Program-made: the position numbers and the translations under genes
The notes under the pieces: generated by a model
What the model was told of the DNA's origin: nothing
Seen by the model: only the letters and a program-made list of their open reading frames with translations
Databases searched by the model: none
Origin: Eurosta solidaginis
Lineage: Eukaryota > Arthropoda > Insecta > Diptera > Tephritidae
Direction: 5' to 3'
NCBI RefSeq assembly: GCF_040869045.1
Contig: NC_090323.1
Location: 150,680,426-150,744,425, forward strand
Length of the DNA stretch: 64,000 nt
Shown: positions 32,187 to 43,252 of the stretch, in pieces
Numbering within the stretch: position 1 is the stretch's first letter
How the letters are laid out: each line of letters opens with the position of its first letter

Positions 32187-32399
32187 GAACTAAAGCCTCA
32201 GCTGTATATTCTGCTACCTCGAGTGAGGATTATGACCTGATAGTTCTTGTAGAGACGTGGTTAACCAAAGATTTCTTTGATAATGAATTTTTTGATAAAA
32301 ATGTATACAATTGTAACGTCGTAGCGTTACAATAACATAACCACCCCCTGTATTTCCTTATTCACTTAAACCTGAACCTCCTTGTACTTATGCTTGTAT

Positions 32400-32575
32400 A
32401 GCATAGTCAACAACCACTAATAGCAAACCAATGAAAAAGCACAATGGTGCGTTGACTTCTCAACCAGTTTCTATAGCATAGCCAAAAACCACTTGCATAG
32501 CATAGTCAACAACCACTGATAGCAAACCAATGAAAAGCACAATAATGGTGCATTGACTTCTCAACCAGTTTGCGG
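32400..32575 (+). repeat. Two direct repeats of about 100 bp upstream of the TATA box
   Basis: TAGCATAGTCAACAACCACT, AGCAAACCAATGAAAA and TTGACTTCTCAACCAGTTT occur twice in the same order just upstream of the TATA box of the long LTR. The layout resembles duplicated enhancer repeats in LTR promoters. Confidence 0.7.
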
Positions 32576-32689
32576 CACCACCCATATAAACATCGAATTT
32601 GCATTTTTACAATTCAGTCCTCGCAGGTGAGCCAGCGGGGGGGTTGTCTTGTTAAAGACAAAATAACCACTCCGGCTAGCTTGCTGAGT

Positions 32690-33905
32690 GGAAGGGGCGC
32701 TGTCCTGGCGCGCGTCACCCTCCACCACCCAGGGCTGGACGACGAGAGCGGTGTCTTCGGACTATTTTTCCCTCCGTCGCCCACCTTGGTGCTTGAGCGG
32801 CCCGCTGCCTCAATTACCTCATACCCCCTTTCCCCTCAGCTCGGGTTGCGTGGCAGGGGCGCCGTCATGGCGCGGGTCACCCTCCTTCAGGGCTGGACGA
32901 CGAGAGCGGTGTCTTCGGACTATTTTTCCCTCCGTCGCCCACCTTGCTACTTGAGTGGCCCGCTGCCTCACTGACCACATACCCCTACCCCCTCAGTTCG
33001 GGTTGCGTGGCAGGGGTGCCGTCATGGCGCGGGTCACCCCCCACCAGGGCTGGACGACGAGAGCGGTGTCTTCGGACTATTTTTCCCTCCGTCGCCCACC
33101 TTGCTGCTTGAGTGGCCCGCTGCCTCACTGACCACATACCCCTACCCCCTCAGTTCGGGTTGCGTGGCAGGGGCGCCGTCATGGCGCGGGTCACCCTCTT
33201 TCAAGGCTGGACGACGAGAGCGGTGTCTTCGGACTATTTTTCCCTCCGTCGCCCACCTTGCTGCTTGAGTGGCCCGCTGCCTCACTGACCACATACCCCT
33301 ACCCCCTCAGTTCGGGGTGCGTGGCAGGGGCGCCGTCATGGCGCGGGTCACCCTCCACGAGGACTGGACGACGAGAGCGGTGTCTTCGGACTATTTTTCC
33401 CTCCGTCGCCCACCTTGGTGCTTGAGCGGCCCGCTGCCTCAATTACCTCATACCCCCTTTCCCCTCAGCTCGGGTTGCGTGGCAGGGGCGCCGTCATGGC
33501 GCGGGTCACCCTCCTTCAGGGCTGGACGACGAGAGCGGTTTCTTCGGACTATTTTTCCCTCCGTCGCCCACCTTGCTGCTTGAGTGGCCCGCTGCCTCAC
33601 TGACCACATACCCCTACCCCCTCAGTTCGGGTTGCGTGGCAGGGGTGCCGCCATGGCGCGGGTCACCCTCCACGAGGACTGGACGACGAGAGCGGTGTCT
33701 TCGGACTATTTTTCCCTCCGTCGCCCACCCTGGTGCTTGAGCGGCCCGCATACCCCCTTCCCCCTCAGCTCGGGTTGCGTGGCAGGGGCGCCGTCATGAC
33801 GCGGGTCATCCTCCACCAGGGCTGGACGACGAGAGCGGTGTCTTCGGACTACTTTTCCCTCCGTCGCCCACCCTGGTGTTGAGCGGCCCGCTGCCTCAAT
33901 GACCC
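32690..33905 (+). repeat. 157-bp GC-rich minisatellite, 8 units
   Basis: The anchor GGACGACGAGAGCGG recurs at 32737, 32895, 33052, 33209, 33366, 33524, 33681 and 33824: spacing 157-158 bp, the last 143. A degenerate ninth lies near 34027. Units contain GCGCGGGTCACCCTCC and TTCGGACTATTTTTCCCTCC. Open frames through the array arise from repetition and composition. Confidence 0.92.
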
Positions 33906-34286
33906 AAAGCACCCCCCCCCCCCTATCTCGGGATTAATAGGCAGGCCGGAGCGGTGGGACCAGTCCCACTAGTTAGCTAGGGAGAAGAGGGTGCGGCCGT
34001 GGCGTGAGTCAACCCTTGCTGCACCAGAACGACGAGAGTGGTGTCTTCGGGCTACCTTTTCCTCCGTCGCTCTGGTCTGGTAAGCAATAACCCGCTGCCA
34101 GAACGACCGCACGACCCCTCTCCATAGCTCTGGTTTCAGCCGTGAGCCGATGCGTGCGCACAGGGGCTATCGCTGTGCCGTTAAGGTGCACTTCCCCTCC
34201 GCGGAACACGCAGCCGCTGTCCAGGTAAACCCCGTCGCCAGCCTATCTCCCCTCTCACCCCGGCCCTGGTACACGCCCCGTAGCCC

Positions 34287-34700
34287 ACCGCATTTGCATC
34301 CGTCACGCCGCTGCTACGACGAGAGTTGGCCGTCTGCCATCCTACCGCCGTTAAGCCACTGCATCCGTCCCGCCGCTGCTACGACGACCGTTGGCCGTTC
34401 GCCACCCTAACGTAGTTAAGCCACTGCATCCGTCCCACCGCTGCTACGACGACCGCTGGGCGTTCGCAATCCTACCGCCGTTAAGCTGCTGCATCCCTCA
34501 CGCCGCCGCTACGGCGACCGTTGGCCGCTTGCCATCCTACCGCCGTTAAGCCGCTGCATCCGTCCCGCCGCTGCTACGACGACCGTTGGCCGTTCGCCAC
34601 CCTTCCGCCGTTAAGCCGCTGCATCCGTCCCGCCCCTGCTATGACGACCGTTGGCCGCCTGCCATCCTACCGCCGTCAAGCTGCTTCTATACCGCCGTAC
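34287..34700 (+). repeat. 65-bp GC-rich minisatellite, about 6 units
   Basis: Unit core GCATCCGTCCCGCCGCTGCT, then ACGACGACCGTTGGCCG and CCTACCGCCGTTAAGC, repeated every ~65 bp with substitutions. It lies within the long LTR, downstream of the 157-bp array. Confidence 0.88.
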
Positions 34701-35719
34701 CAGTCCGTCCGTTACCCGACCGTTCAACCGCCCTACCGAACCTCCTCTACTCCAACGACCGTTAGCCGCCGCTCCGCCCCCTCGCCATCTTGCGACGGAA
34801 AGCTGCTGCCCGCCTTATATCTCCAGCCGTGTGTGCATGTGTTCGTAACACATAAATATCGTGTATTTATTCAGTAGGGGTTTGTGGGACCTTTACTTGA
34901 CTCTGGATTGACTGTGCGTTACCCCAGCCTTAGACAAAACCCACTTCATACAATGTTTTTCGCAAAGATCGTGATAGTGTAAGTACGGGACTCTCCCGAG
35001 GAGGAGGAGTACTGATTGCTGTGAGAAAAGAGCTACAATCCTCCGTTGGTGCTCTTAATATTGCTGAAATATCTCTTAATCAGGTCATAGTCTGTGTAAG
35101 AGGCAAAGAGAGTTTAATTTTTAGGGCATCTTATATTCCACCTAATAGTCCAGATAGGGTATACGAAGCTCATGTCGATAATATATTGTATGTTTCTAGG
35201 ACAAACTTGGAGTCCAAACTCTGTATTTTAGGAGACTATAATCTAAATAAAATTATCTGGAGTTATCTTCCGGGTGAGAATACTCTCATACCTACGAATA
35301 TAAATCAAGCTAATGAAATGTATGTAGTTGATGGTTTTTATAGCTTACAATTAATACAAATCAATAATTTTGTGAATTCACTTGATAGAATCCTAGATCT
35401 CATAGTTGTTAGTAATGATCTTAATTATAATTTGATTCATGCTTGTTGCCCGTTATCTAATACTGATAAACATCATGTACCATTGATCTTGGAACTTAAA
35501 TTTTATGAGTTTGGACGTATGGAATACAATAATGATGTTGGTTTCAATTATGATTGTGATTTTGGTTAATCTCAAATATAGATTGGCAGTCTCTTTTCCG
35601 TGACTGTGATCTCGCTATCTGCTTTGATTTATTTAAAAATGTTATTTTGGAAATAGTTATCAACAATATCCTTCGTTTTCCCGCTAGGGTTTACAAATTG
35701 CTATGGTATAACATAAATC

Positions 35720-36617
35720 TAAACGCCGCTAGCATCTCTAAATGTACCACTCTTCTAATCCGTGGTTTCCCAGTGGTTTGTATGCGGGAGATGGTATCAC
35801 TGATCTTCTTCAGAACTTTGTACGGGCCTTCCCAACTGCACCGAAATTTGGCTGGAACACCTTTCCGTCAGTGAGGGTTGTTTAACAGTACCAAATCTCC
35901 CTCCAAGAAACCTTCCGAATGTTTGTTCTCATTGTACCTACGTTTCATCTTATTACTCATTATTCTTGATCGTTCCCTCGCACTCTGTTGTTTGGCCAAT
36001 GAACTTCTTCGCAGAGCTTGCACTTGACAGATTGACTTTGCATCATCATTATCGTCTGCACGTTTCACAACAGTAGTGCACGCTGGCTTGAAACCACCCT
36101 TGCATTCTTTCTGAAAAATTCTTTCAGTCGTTTTAGTGCGTCGATTAAGGTTTGTCGATGCCGGTCTTTTTCTCGCAGGTACTGTTAATTTCGCTTTATT
36201 TGGCCCATTCGATCCATCAACCTTTTCTTTCGACTTTCGTGGCCTTTGTCGAGTCTTCTCCACCATTACTCGATTACTACTGAACCCTTTCTTCAACTTG
36301 AAGTTAAGTGGCATATCCTGGTTCTCATAACGCATCACCCTTCTCTGCATATCGATCTTGATGTCATGGTCAACCAAGAAGTCCACTCCCAATATGACTT
36401 CCTCAATGATCTTCGCCACAACGAATTTATGTAGAACCGTGACCTTTCCAATCAAGACTTCACATATCACTTCTCCCTGGACTTGGTTATACACGCCAGT
36501 GACCGTACGCAACCTTGCTCCAGGTAACGGTTTTACTCTACTGTTGACCAAGTCAGATCGGATCAAGGAATGAGATGCGCCCGTACCTACAGTCAGTACA
36601 CGCTCCTTGCCATCCAC
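35720..36617 (-). pseudogene. Gypsy protease fused by deletion to integrase C-terminus
   Basis: Retropepsin-like N-terminal part: the active-site loop reads VGTGASHSLI, with Gly where the catalytic Asp of D-T-G is expected, then VILGVDFLVDHDIKID. A Lys/Arg-rich linker follows, then without RT or the integrase core the integrase C-terminal region (RRYNENKHSEGF, GDLVLLNNPH, stop, then in the same frame FRCSWEGPYKVLKKI and HLEMLAAF). This is a non-functional deletion derivative. Confidence 0.83.
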
Positions 36618-36659
36618 ATTCCCCCTGACGGTAAGACTGCTTGATTTCCTTCCAATTTG

Positions 36660-37454
36660 CTACACAGATATCACAGGACATTCAATAGCCAGGGCAAGTT
36701 TTCGTTCTTTACATCCGACACGCTCTTGCTCATCTCCTCCAGCTTTTCGTTTACGGCCACCCACATTGTTGGAACTATTAGGACCAAGATCGCAATGACG
36801 TGCAATGTGACCGGGCTTCCCGCATTTGAAGCATTTGATAACTCTTTCACTCTGCTTTTGCGATCTTTTCAGCGCCTCCAATATTGCGTCTACCCAATCT
36901 GGTCTTTCCACTTCCACACGATGACCTTTGTATGCTGGTTTACTCAATAGTGAGACAGTTTCCTGAGTCAATGCATGTGATACCGTCTCTGCAAATGTTG
37001 GCTTTGGGTTTGCGTATGTGTCTCGCTTCGATTCGACGTCCCGTATGCCATTTGTAAAGCTCTGCATTTTTACTCTTCCGGTGTATTCCACGGGTGCGTC
37101 GGCATTCGCCAAATGTGAAAGCCTTTCGACATCTGACGCAAACTCATGCAAAGTCTCATTAGCTTTTTGGTAGTGGTTTTGCAACTCTATTTGGTGTATC
37201 TGCTTCCTGTGTTCGCTTCCGTATCGCCTCTCTAGAGCGCTCATCAATGTTTCGTAGTTGTCCCGCTCTCTCTCGGGAATAGTCCGTAGGATTTTAGCAG
37301 CAGATCCTTTCAATGCCACGAATAGTGCAGCAACTTTATCTTCAGCACTCCAGTTGTTCACTGCTGCGGTCTTCTTAAACTGAATCTTAAACACCTGGAA
37401 AGGAACAGAGCAGTCAAAAGATGGTGTTTTTACCTTCGGATTGCTCGCTGGCAC
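36660..37454 (-). pseudogene. Gypsy gag, capsid and zinc knuckle
   Basis: Second copy of the gag at 1-1052. Capsid segment FDCSVPFQVFKIQFKKTAAV to RVEVERPDWVDAILEALK, then one CCHC knuckle CFKCGKPGHIARHC and a basic tail. It is open for 264 codons but lacks its N-terminus, which lies in another frame (37810-37550). Confidence 0.87.
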
Positions 37455-37549
37455 AGCAGGCGATTTTGTTGTAACTGCTCCATACGACCCTTCAAATCAT
37501 CGACTTCTGCCTAACATTGAGCGATTTTTCCATCCTGCGCTTCCAGCTT

Positions 37550-37810
37550 TCATGTTACCCTTGCTTCCTGTGCTTCTAACTGTGAAGACATTTGTGCCAC
37601 CTGCAATGATAAGCGCTCCTCTTGTTCTTCCATCTTGGATGTTATGCGTGTCTCCTGCGATTCCAGTCGAGATGCCACATATGTCTTCTGTTCTTCTAGT
37701 TGAGTTTCCATCTTGGATGTAATCTTTGTCGACATTTCTGACATACGCGTTTCTTGTGCTTCAATCTTCGATGTCATTCGTGTCTCTTGGGATTCCATCT
37801 GTGATGACAT
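37550..37810 (-). pseudogene. Gypsy gag N-terminal coiled coil
   Basis: A Glu/Gln/Ser/Met-rich stretch built of about 11-residue repeats such as SKIEAQETRMS and SRLESQETRIT, strongly predictive of a coiled coil. The frame is broken by a stop at 37550 and a shift before the capsid part. To the right it fuses directly to a truncated LTR. Confidence 0.75.
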
Positions 37811-37837
37811 ATACGTTTTCTGTTCTTCTACGACAGA

Positions 37838-38233
37838 TTGCGTGCTTAATCAATAACTGCTTGATAGCTCAAATCAAACTGAATTCCAGCGCCTCTACAT
37901 TTGCTGCCTTTTATACTCTCTAATTTCAACGATCGCATCTTCTAGGCGTTTCCATTTCCAGAATCTACTAGTTGCCATCAGCTCTCAAATTTCTCAGCTG
38001 TAACTACAATTGCACGATTTTATAGCTTCTCTCATTGCATACTTTCAGGAGTATCTCAGATATATGCATTGATTTTCCGCTGCTCGTATACGTACATGGT
38101 ACATATGTGTAGACGCAATTATTGATTCGTTTATGTAGATACATAATGATTGATCTATCGATGTGCATGATATCGCTGTTTAGCATCGGCTTAGAGATAG
38201 CAGCACCCCTTAGTTTTGCTAATATTCGTAACA
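37838..38233 (-). repeat. Gypsy 5' LTR, truncated
   Basis: Matches 15953-17436 from GACAGATTGCGTGCTTAAT to the terminal GCTAATATTCGTAACA. Roughly the first 150 bp (in window orientation) and the primer-binding region are deleted. The following ATAT (38234-38237) is the same tetramer as beside the solo LTR. Confidence 0.82.
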
Positions 38234-39278
38234 ATATTAAATCGAATCCTAAATCGTTTTGGAACTTTATTCATTCCAAGCAGTCCGTTTCAGTAATTCC
38301 ATTGTCTGTGACCTATAAGATTTCGTCATCACCTAGTGAATCTGCTGATTTATTTGTGGAATTTTTTAAAGCAAACTTTGCCACTGATAATTCGTGGACT
38401 GACGATGGCGCCATGTTGAATGGGATAATCTCTTCCTTTAACTTCTCTTCGTTAGTTCGACATTACGCTAAGTATTCAGACTATCAAAAATTCAAAGGAA
38501 TGTGATTTTCAACAATTCTCATCGTTCTTTCTAAAGCAATGTGTTGGTTCCATTGCTGAGCCGTTGTTGCATTTATTCAACTTATCGTTAAGGTCGGGAA
38601 TTTTCTTAGATGAATGGAAAACTACTTTTATCCATCCTATTCATAAGAGTGGTAGTAAAAATGATGTTACCAACTATCGTCCAATATCGAAGATTCCGGT
38701 TATTTCTAAACTTTTTGAGAAAACGGTGATGAGTAAATTATTACCATTGGTTAAGCATTATATCTGCCCATATCAGCATGGTTTCATTCCAGGACGTTCG
38801 ACAGTTACCAATCTTGCTTTTTTTCAAATTATTGTATCTCGGCTTTCACAGATGGCTGTCAAGTTGACTGCATCTATACAGACAAATCTAAAGCTTTTGA
38901 TAGAGTATCTTACAGAGCTCTATTGGCAAAATTACAAAAATTGGGTTTCCATTCCGCATTTTTGCAGTGGGTATATTCCTATTTACCTAACAGAGTAAAT
39001 TTTGTTGTCATTGATAATGTAAGATCATCACCATACGTAGCAACCTCAGGTGTGCCTCACTGAGGTATCCTAGGTCCTCTTCTTTTTATTCTTTTTATAA
39101 ATGACGTGAGTGTTTGTTTCAAGCAATGCAGTTATCCCCTCTACGCTGATGACTTAAAAATTTTTTCAAAATTAAAAATGAGTCCGATGCTATCACTCTT
39201 CAATCAGAGTTAAATAATTTTAATGGCTGGTGCTGTAAAAATATGCTTGCACTTAATGCCAACAAGTGTTACTGCGTA
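38234..39278 (+). pseudogene. N1 reverse transcriptase, catalytic part
   Basis: Starts NNIKSNPKSFWNFIHSK, then TTFIHPIHKSGSKNDVTNYR, CPYQHGFIPGRSTVTNL and, after frame changes, CIYTDKSKAFDRVSY (first Asp), SGVPH-stop-GILGPLLFILFINDV and CSYPLYADDLKIFSK (catalytic Asp pair), to LALNANKCYC, where N2 is inserted. Stops include one in place of the Gln of the SGVPQG box. Confidence 0.85.
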
Positions 39279-39397
39279 GGATAGGTAGCATAGGATAGGT
39301 TAGGTGGTAGCTGCCCTGATAAGGATAGCTCACTTGGACAACACGAAGGTCCGTTGTGATACCACATACACCAAAAATAACGGTGACTTAGATTTAG

Positions 39398-39664
39398 CTA
39401 CTTAGAGAATCGTTGGGTATCAACGATAAAGCTCCGAATGATACCGATGTCAACTTTGGATAAATCCTCGGGAGATCCAAGTGAGTCACGACCGAAGTAC
39501 GTTCGCCTAGTTCTGGCAAAAGCTGGGCAATCAAGCATAAAGTGATTTAGTGATTCCACCTCATCATCCTCCATACAGCTGCAGCAGGATGGAGTTTCCA
39601 GTATATTGAGACGTACCGCATGGATACCCATGGGACAGTGCCCTGTCAAAACCCCAATGACCAT
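39398..39664 (-). pseudogene. N2 ORF C-terminal zinc-binding region, copy 1
   Basis: VLTGHCPMGIHAVRLNI precedes CCSCMEDDEVESLNHFMLDC, the CCHC-type motif that closes the ORF of RNase H-bearing non-LTR elements, then FARTRRTYFG. Confidence 0.8.
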
Positions 39665-39694
39665 TGATAGGTGAGCCTTAGTGAACCCAATTAT

Positions 39695-40224
39695 TTAAGC
39701 AGACCCCCTGCCATCCACTTTCGGCCAGAAAGATCTTGCTACCCTGCAAGACGTGGTGTCCGCCCAACGTTTGCTGATCTGACTCGAGACCCAGCTATGG
39801 AGGAGCAATCCACAGGTGGCCAGAGGGATCCCGAAATCCCTACAGCCATCTTCATCCGGTTCATTTGTACCTATGCGGGATAAGAGATCCGCTTGACAGT
39901 TACCCGGGATATCACTATGGCCCAGGACCCAGATAATCTTAACTGTAAAATAATTCGATGCAATCGCAAGCGAGGTCAGGCACCCCCAGACCACCCTCGA
40001 TCGCACTGTAGTTCAGCTCAAGGCCTTGATAGCGGCTTGGCCAACTTAAGCTTGCGGCTTAAATTTAGCTCTTGACAAAAGACCCCCCCACCAACCTTTC
40101 CATCCAACTTCGACCCATCCGTGTACAAGTTAACCGGTCCCATGCCCCAGAAAATTCCTCTTCTCCACTCCTCTCTCTCTGGAATGGGGTGAAGGTTGTA
40201 TAGGGAGCAGTTATCGGCATACAA
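39695..40224 (-). pseudogene. N2 RNase H domain, copy 1
   Basis: VNLYTDGSKLDGKVGGGVF (first Asp) and, after a frameshift, KIIWVLGHSDIPGNCQADLL (the HSDIPGN box with the last Asp). Confidence 0.83.
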
Positions 40225-40274
40225 TAGTCCGTTCTGTCCGGGATAAAGTCGAAACTGGTAAGAAGGCTAGAGTG

Positions 40275-41690
40275 TCAGCGGTCAGAAAGTCCATATCCCA
40301 TATCACGAAGCCTGACCAAAGACCTTGCCGCGGCCGCCTTTCCCATAATATCTACTGGGTATATGTTCAGCATGACGTTCAGTGCCAAGGCAGGTGTTGT
40401 TCTGAGAGCGCCACTGATACCGATCAGCGCCGTCCGTTGCACTGACACTAACATTTTGGAGGTGCTCGCCGTGTCCAGTGATTTCCACCAGACCAGCAAC
40501 CCATATAGCAAATTCGGTTTGACCACCATCTCATAAAGCCAGTGTACTTTCCGATAGCCCCTCTGCAGCAGTACAAGGCAATGGCGGCCTTCCTGGCCCG
40601 ATCTTCCACATTGGGTCTCCAGAACAGTTTCTTGTCCAAAACAATCCCCAAATATTTAACCCTATCAGAAAGTACCAACGGTACCCCTCCAATCGAGGGA
40701 GTTCTGAAATCGGGCAACTTATATCTCCTTGTCAAAAGAACCAATTCAGTTTTTCCCGGGTTGAACGCCAATCCACGTGATTCAGCCCACCTAGCCACAG
40801 TATCCAGGTAGCCCTGCAGAACATTGCGCACGGTGCCCAGAAATTTGCCTCTGACTAGGATTGCGAGGTCATCTGCAAAGGCAACCACCCGGCAACCATT
40901 GGCTTCCAGCTCCACAAGAAGCTCGTTGACTACCACAACCCAGAGGAGAGGGATAGGACACCTCCCTGTGGCGTACCCCTGCACACCTTCCTCTTAATCA
41001 TGGCCCCTCCCCACTCCGCTGCGACAATTTTGCCGCATAGAAGTTTGCTAATAAATTCGACCAGAGCCGCCTCGACTCCTAAACCCACCAGAGCTCTTTC
41101 GATTGCCTCCGGTAAGACATTGTTAAAAGCCTCCTCGATGTCTAGAAAGACACCCAGAGCATACTCCGTGTGTTCTAGGGACCCCTCTATTTGCTTTACA
41201 ATCGAATGGAGAGCCGTTTCCGTCGATCTGCCCTTGCAGTACGTATGCTGTGAAGCCGACAGTAACCCCTGAGGTATCCTTTCCCGTAGGTATAGTTCAA
41301 TCAACCGCTCAAACGTCTTAAGAAGAAACGACGAGAGACTGATTGGCCTGAAATTCTTAGGTGACACATGAGAGCTTTCGCCGGCCTTCGGAATGAAAAT
41401 AACCCTAACCGTGTGCCAAGACTTCGGGATAAAGTTAAGCCTGAGGCCAACCAGCGGCAGGAAATCTTCAAAGACTTTTGAAGTTGCGCAGGAATGATTC
41501 CATCTGGGCCCGGAGACTTATAGGGCTTGAACGACCCTATATCCCAGGTTATTTGACTTTCCCGTATTGGAATGGCAGGCACTTCTGCATGGCCAACGAC
41601 CGCCGACCATGCAGGCGTAGATCCCTGCGCAACTGGGACATCGGGAAAATGATTCTCCAGTAAAAGCTTTAGGGACTCCTCGCTACTCAT
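40275..41690 (-). pseudogene. N2 reverse transcriptase, copy 1
   Basis: SFKPYKSPGPDGIIPAQLQK, KNFRPISLSSFLLKTFERLI, YCKGRSTETALHSIVKQIEG, ALGVFLDIEEAFNNVLPEAI (first Asp), VCRGTPQGGVLS, then after a shift VVAFADDLAILVRGKFLG (catalytic Asp pair) and VKYLGIVLDKKLFW. VVKPNLLYGLLVWWKSLDTA lies in a further frame. A 31-bp deletion relative to copy 2 removes NCLRLNYIPKFW-type residues. Confidence 0.87.
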
Positions 41691-42590
41691 CGACCAGTCC
41701 CCACTAGTCCCCTGTAAATTTTCAATTGGCAGGACAGCTGAAAGGCGATATTGCCTGCCGAGGTGAAGTTTTCCACCAGAACGTCTGTCTCAGATTCGGA
41801 CAGGTCCGAAGTAACAGTAAGCGCCGCAGGCAATAGCTCTCCCAGCTTCCTACAATACAAGTCCCAGTCAGTACTTTTAGGATTCCTAAAAGATATTTTA
41901 CCGGGACGTTCTTCGTTCACCGAGAACTGAATATATCGGTGATCAGAGAAGGAGTGCTCGTTGAGAACCCTCCAGCCAGATATCCGACCTTCCAGTTCTC
42001 TACTAACCAGGGTGAGGCCCAGGACCTCCTCCCTTACCGCAGTAATAAAAGTCGGGTCATTCCCCCTATTACATATACAAAGTCCTTCATCTACTATAAA
42101 AGTAAATAAAGACTCACCTCTAGTGTTGGTATCCGAGCTTCCCCAGATGCTATGATGGGCATTAGCATCGGCACCGATTATCACGCCAACACCTCTCCGC
42201 CTTGCTTCAGCGGTGATTTCAACCGTATCGCAGGTGGTGGTCCCGCTACGTCCCCGTGGGGCATGTACGCTGAGACCACCCACATTTCTTTACTTCCTCG
42301 CTCGAGGCAGACCGTGGTTACGTCAGCATTGCTGAAATTAGAGAGAATAAAGGCTTTAATCTCTTTTTTAATAAGCACACAGGATCTAGGCCTACTTGCC
42401 TCCCCATGCACCAAGGTGTTGAATTTTCCAGTTCTTAATCCAGAAATCTTGCTGCCATTACTACTAAGCCACGGCTCCGCCTTTTTCAAGGCAGAGCAAC
42501 AAATTTGCGGAAGCCGCCTTAGAGTGCTGAAGATTCATTTGACGGTTTTCCTTCAAAACCGCTCTTCTTCCGCACCCCATCCTTGGCGGA
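41687..42590 (-). pseudogene. N2 endonuclease, copy 1
   Basis: APE-type endonuclease: EPWLSSNGSKISGL, GVGVIIGADANAHHSIWG (the GADANAHH box), GRISGWRVLNEHSFSDHRYI (the catalytic SDH). A 23-bp deletion before EPWL and a frame break at the MPHG/MPPRG point damage it. After LSCQLKIYRG it runs into a stop where the normal EN-RT linker is missing. Confidence 0.85.
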
Positions 42591-43252
42591 TTCGTGTTAG
42601 TCGTGTCCATTCTAAAAAGTCCCCCCTCAAGGCCGCTATCCGGAGCCGATTGTGTAGTCGCCCTTCAACGGTCTCGTGGTTATCTATGGTACGCAGGGAG
42701 GCCACGCGAGGGTTGACGCATTACCTTATGAGTAATGCGTTTAGAGCCAGACCGGAAGCAAAGCGGGAAAATCTTCAACCGCACCTACACCACCAACTTA
42801 ACGGCGACGGAGCCGAAACGTACCTTGAGGCCCGCCACGGTTTTAGCGGGACGTGGGCAGGTGCAGCATTAGCCTACCAGGATTTCACCCAGACCTACTA
42901 AGGTGGCAGAATACCGCACCTACCAGCCCAAAGTCATCAATTCCTAAATAGTCAAAATCAAAGTCCCTAACAATCCAGTTCGTTACAGTTGTGTACCGAT
43001 CTTGACCCTTAACAGGGTCCTCCCTCCCCTGAGCTCGGCACAATGACTCAGGGGTGCGGGTTTTATCGAGTTGTCCTCTCTAGATCCGCCATTATCAGTG
43101 GAAGCAGGGGCACCTCGTGCAGGACGTGATAACTAATCACGCGTGACATTCGTCACTATGGCCGGTCTAAGACTGATAACAGTCCCTGACCCAGAGCCTG
43201 GAACCACTTATGATATCCAAGCCAAGTATCTTAGCCCCCGTGTTACTGCGTA

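Larger units (their letters stand above)
32312..34948 (+). mobile_element. Solo LTR of 2.6 kb containing minisatellites
   Basis: Starts TGTAACGTCGTAGCGTTACA and ends AAAACCCACTTCA, flanked by TACAAT on both sides (32306-32311 and 34949-34954); excision restores the N1 endonuclease frame. A TATAAA at 32585-32590 with an Inr-like TCAGT about 29 bp downstream looks like an LTR promoter. No internal retrotransposon sequence remains. Most of its length is two GC-rich tandem arrays. The TG..CA ends and short duplication point to an LTR, though 5-6 bp would also suit other classes. Confidence 0.7.
32183..35715 (+). pseudogene. N1 ORF2 endonuclease, split by a solo LTR
   Basis: ORF2 starts at ATG 32183 overlapping the ORF1 end. 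DYDLIVLVETWL (first APE-type Glu) precedes the solo LTR at 32312. Beyond it, from 34955, are SRGGGVLIAVRKEL, ASYIPPNSPDRVY, LCILGDYNLNKIIW (the GDFN-type box), SLDRILDLIVVSNDLN and DKHHVPLILEL. Stops appear after DCDFG (35569), and the coding trace ends near LLWYNINL at about 35715, where the Gypsy element begins. It nicks target DNA to prime reverse transcription. Confidence 0.82.
35715..38233 (-). mobile_element. Internally deleted Ty3/Gypsy element in N1
   Basis: Minus-strand element with a truncated 5' LTR (38233-37838), gag (37810-36660), protease and, directly attached, the integrase C-terminus (36617 to about 35720). RT, RNase H and the integrase core are deleted, and the 3' LTR is absent. 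The LTR is the same family as 15953-17436. The left edge is approximate. The N1 linker before NNIKSNP is partly missing at the insertion, so host sequence was lost too. Confidence 0.83.
39279..43239 (-). mobile_element. Non-LTR retrotransposon N2 with RNase H, copy 1
   Basis: Minus-strand element flanked by a perfect 13-bp duplication GTGTTACTGCGTA (39266-39278 and 43240-43252), typical of target-primed reverse transcription. Domain order: endonuclease, RT, RNase H, and a C-terminal CCHC-like motif. An RNase H places it in the I/LOA/R1-like group. The 3' end lacks poly(A) and ends in ACCTATCC-type repeats. About 600 bp at its 5' end hold no ORF1. It shares an internal EN-RT deletion with copy 2 and carries extra damage. 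Confidence 0.88.

Noticed and set aside
32688..33799. Long open frames across the 157-bp minisatellite
   Set aside because: GC-rich tandem repetition creates recurrent frames; the same peptide repeats with the unit and has no recognisable domain.
32690..34700. CRISPR-like regular repeats
   Set aside because: Units are contiguous, 157 or 65 bp, without unique spacers, in a eukaryotic LTR.
35660..35700. A target duplication AACAATAT flanking the Gypsy element (about 35665 and 38230)
   Set aside because: Protein-level reading shows N1 coding sequence continuing past the left copy to LLWYN, so the match is probably coincidental or microhomology.
42152..42901. A 249-codon plus-strand frame opposite N2
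   Set aside because: Antisense shadow of the N2 endonuclease and 5' region; no known domain, and broken in the second copy.
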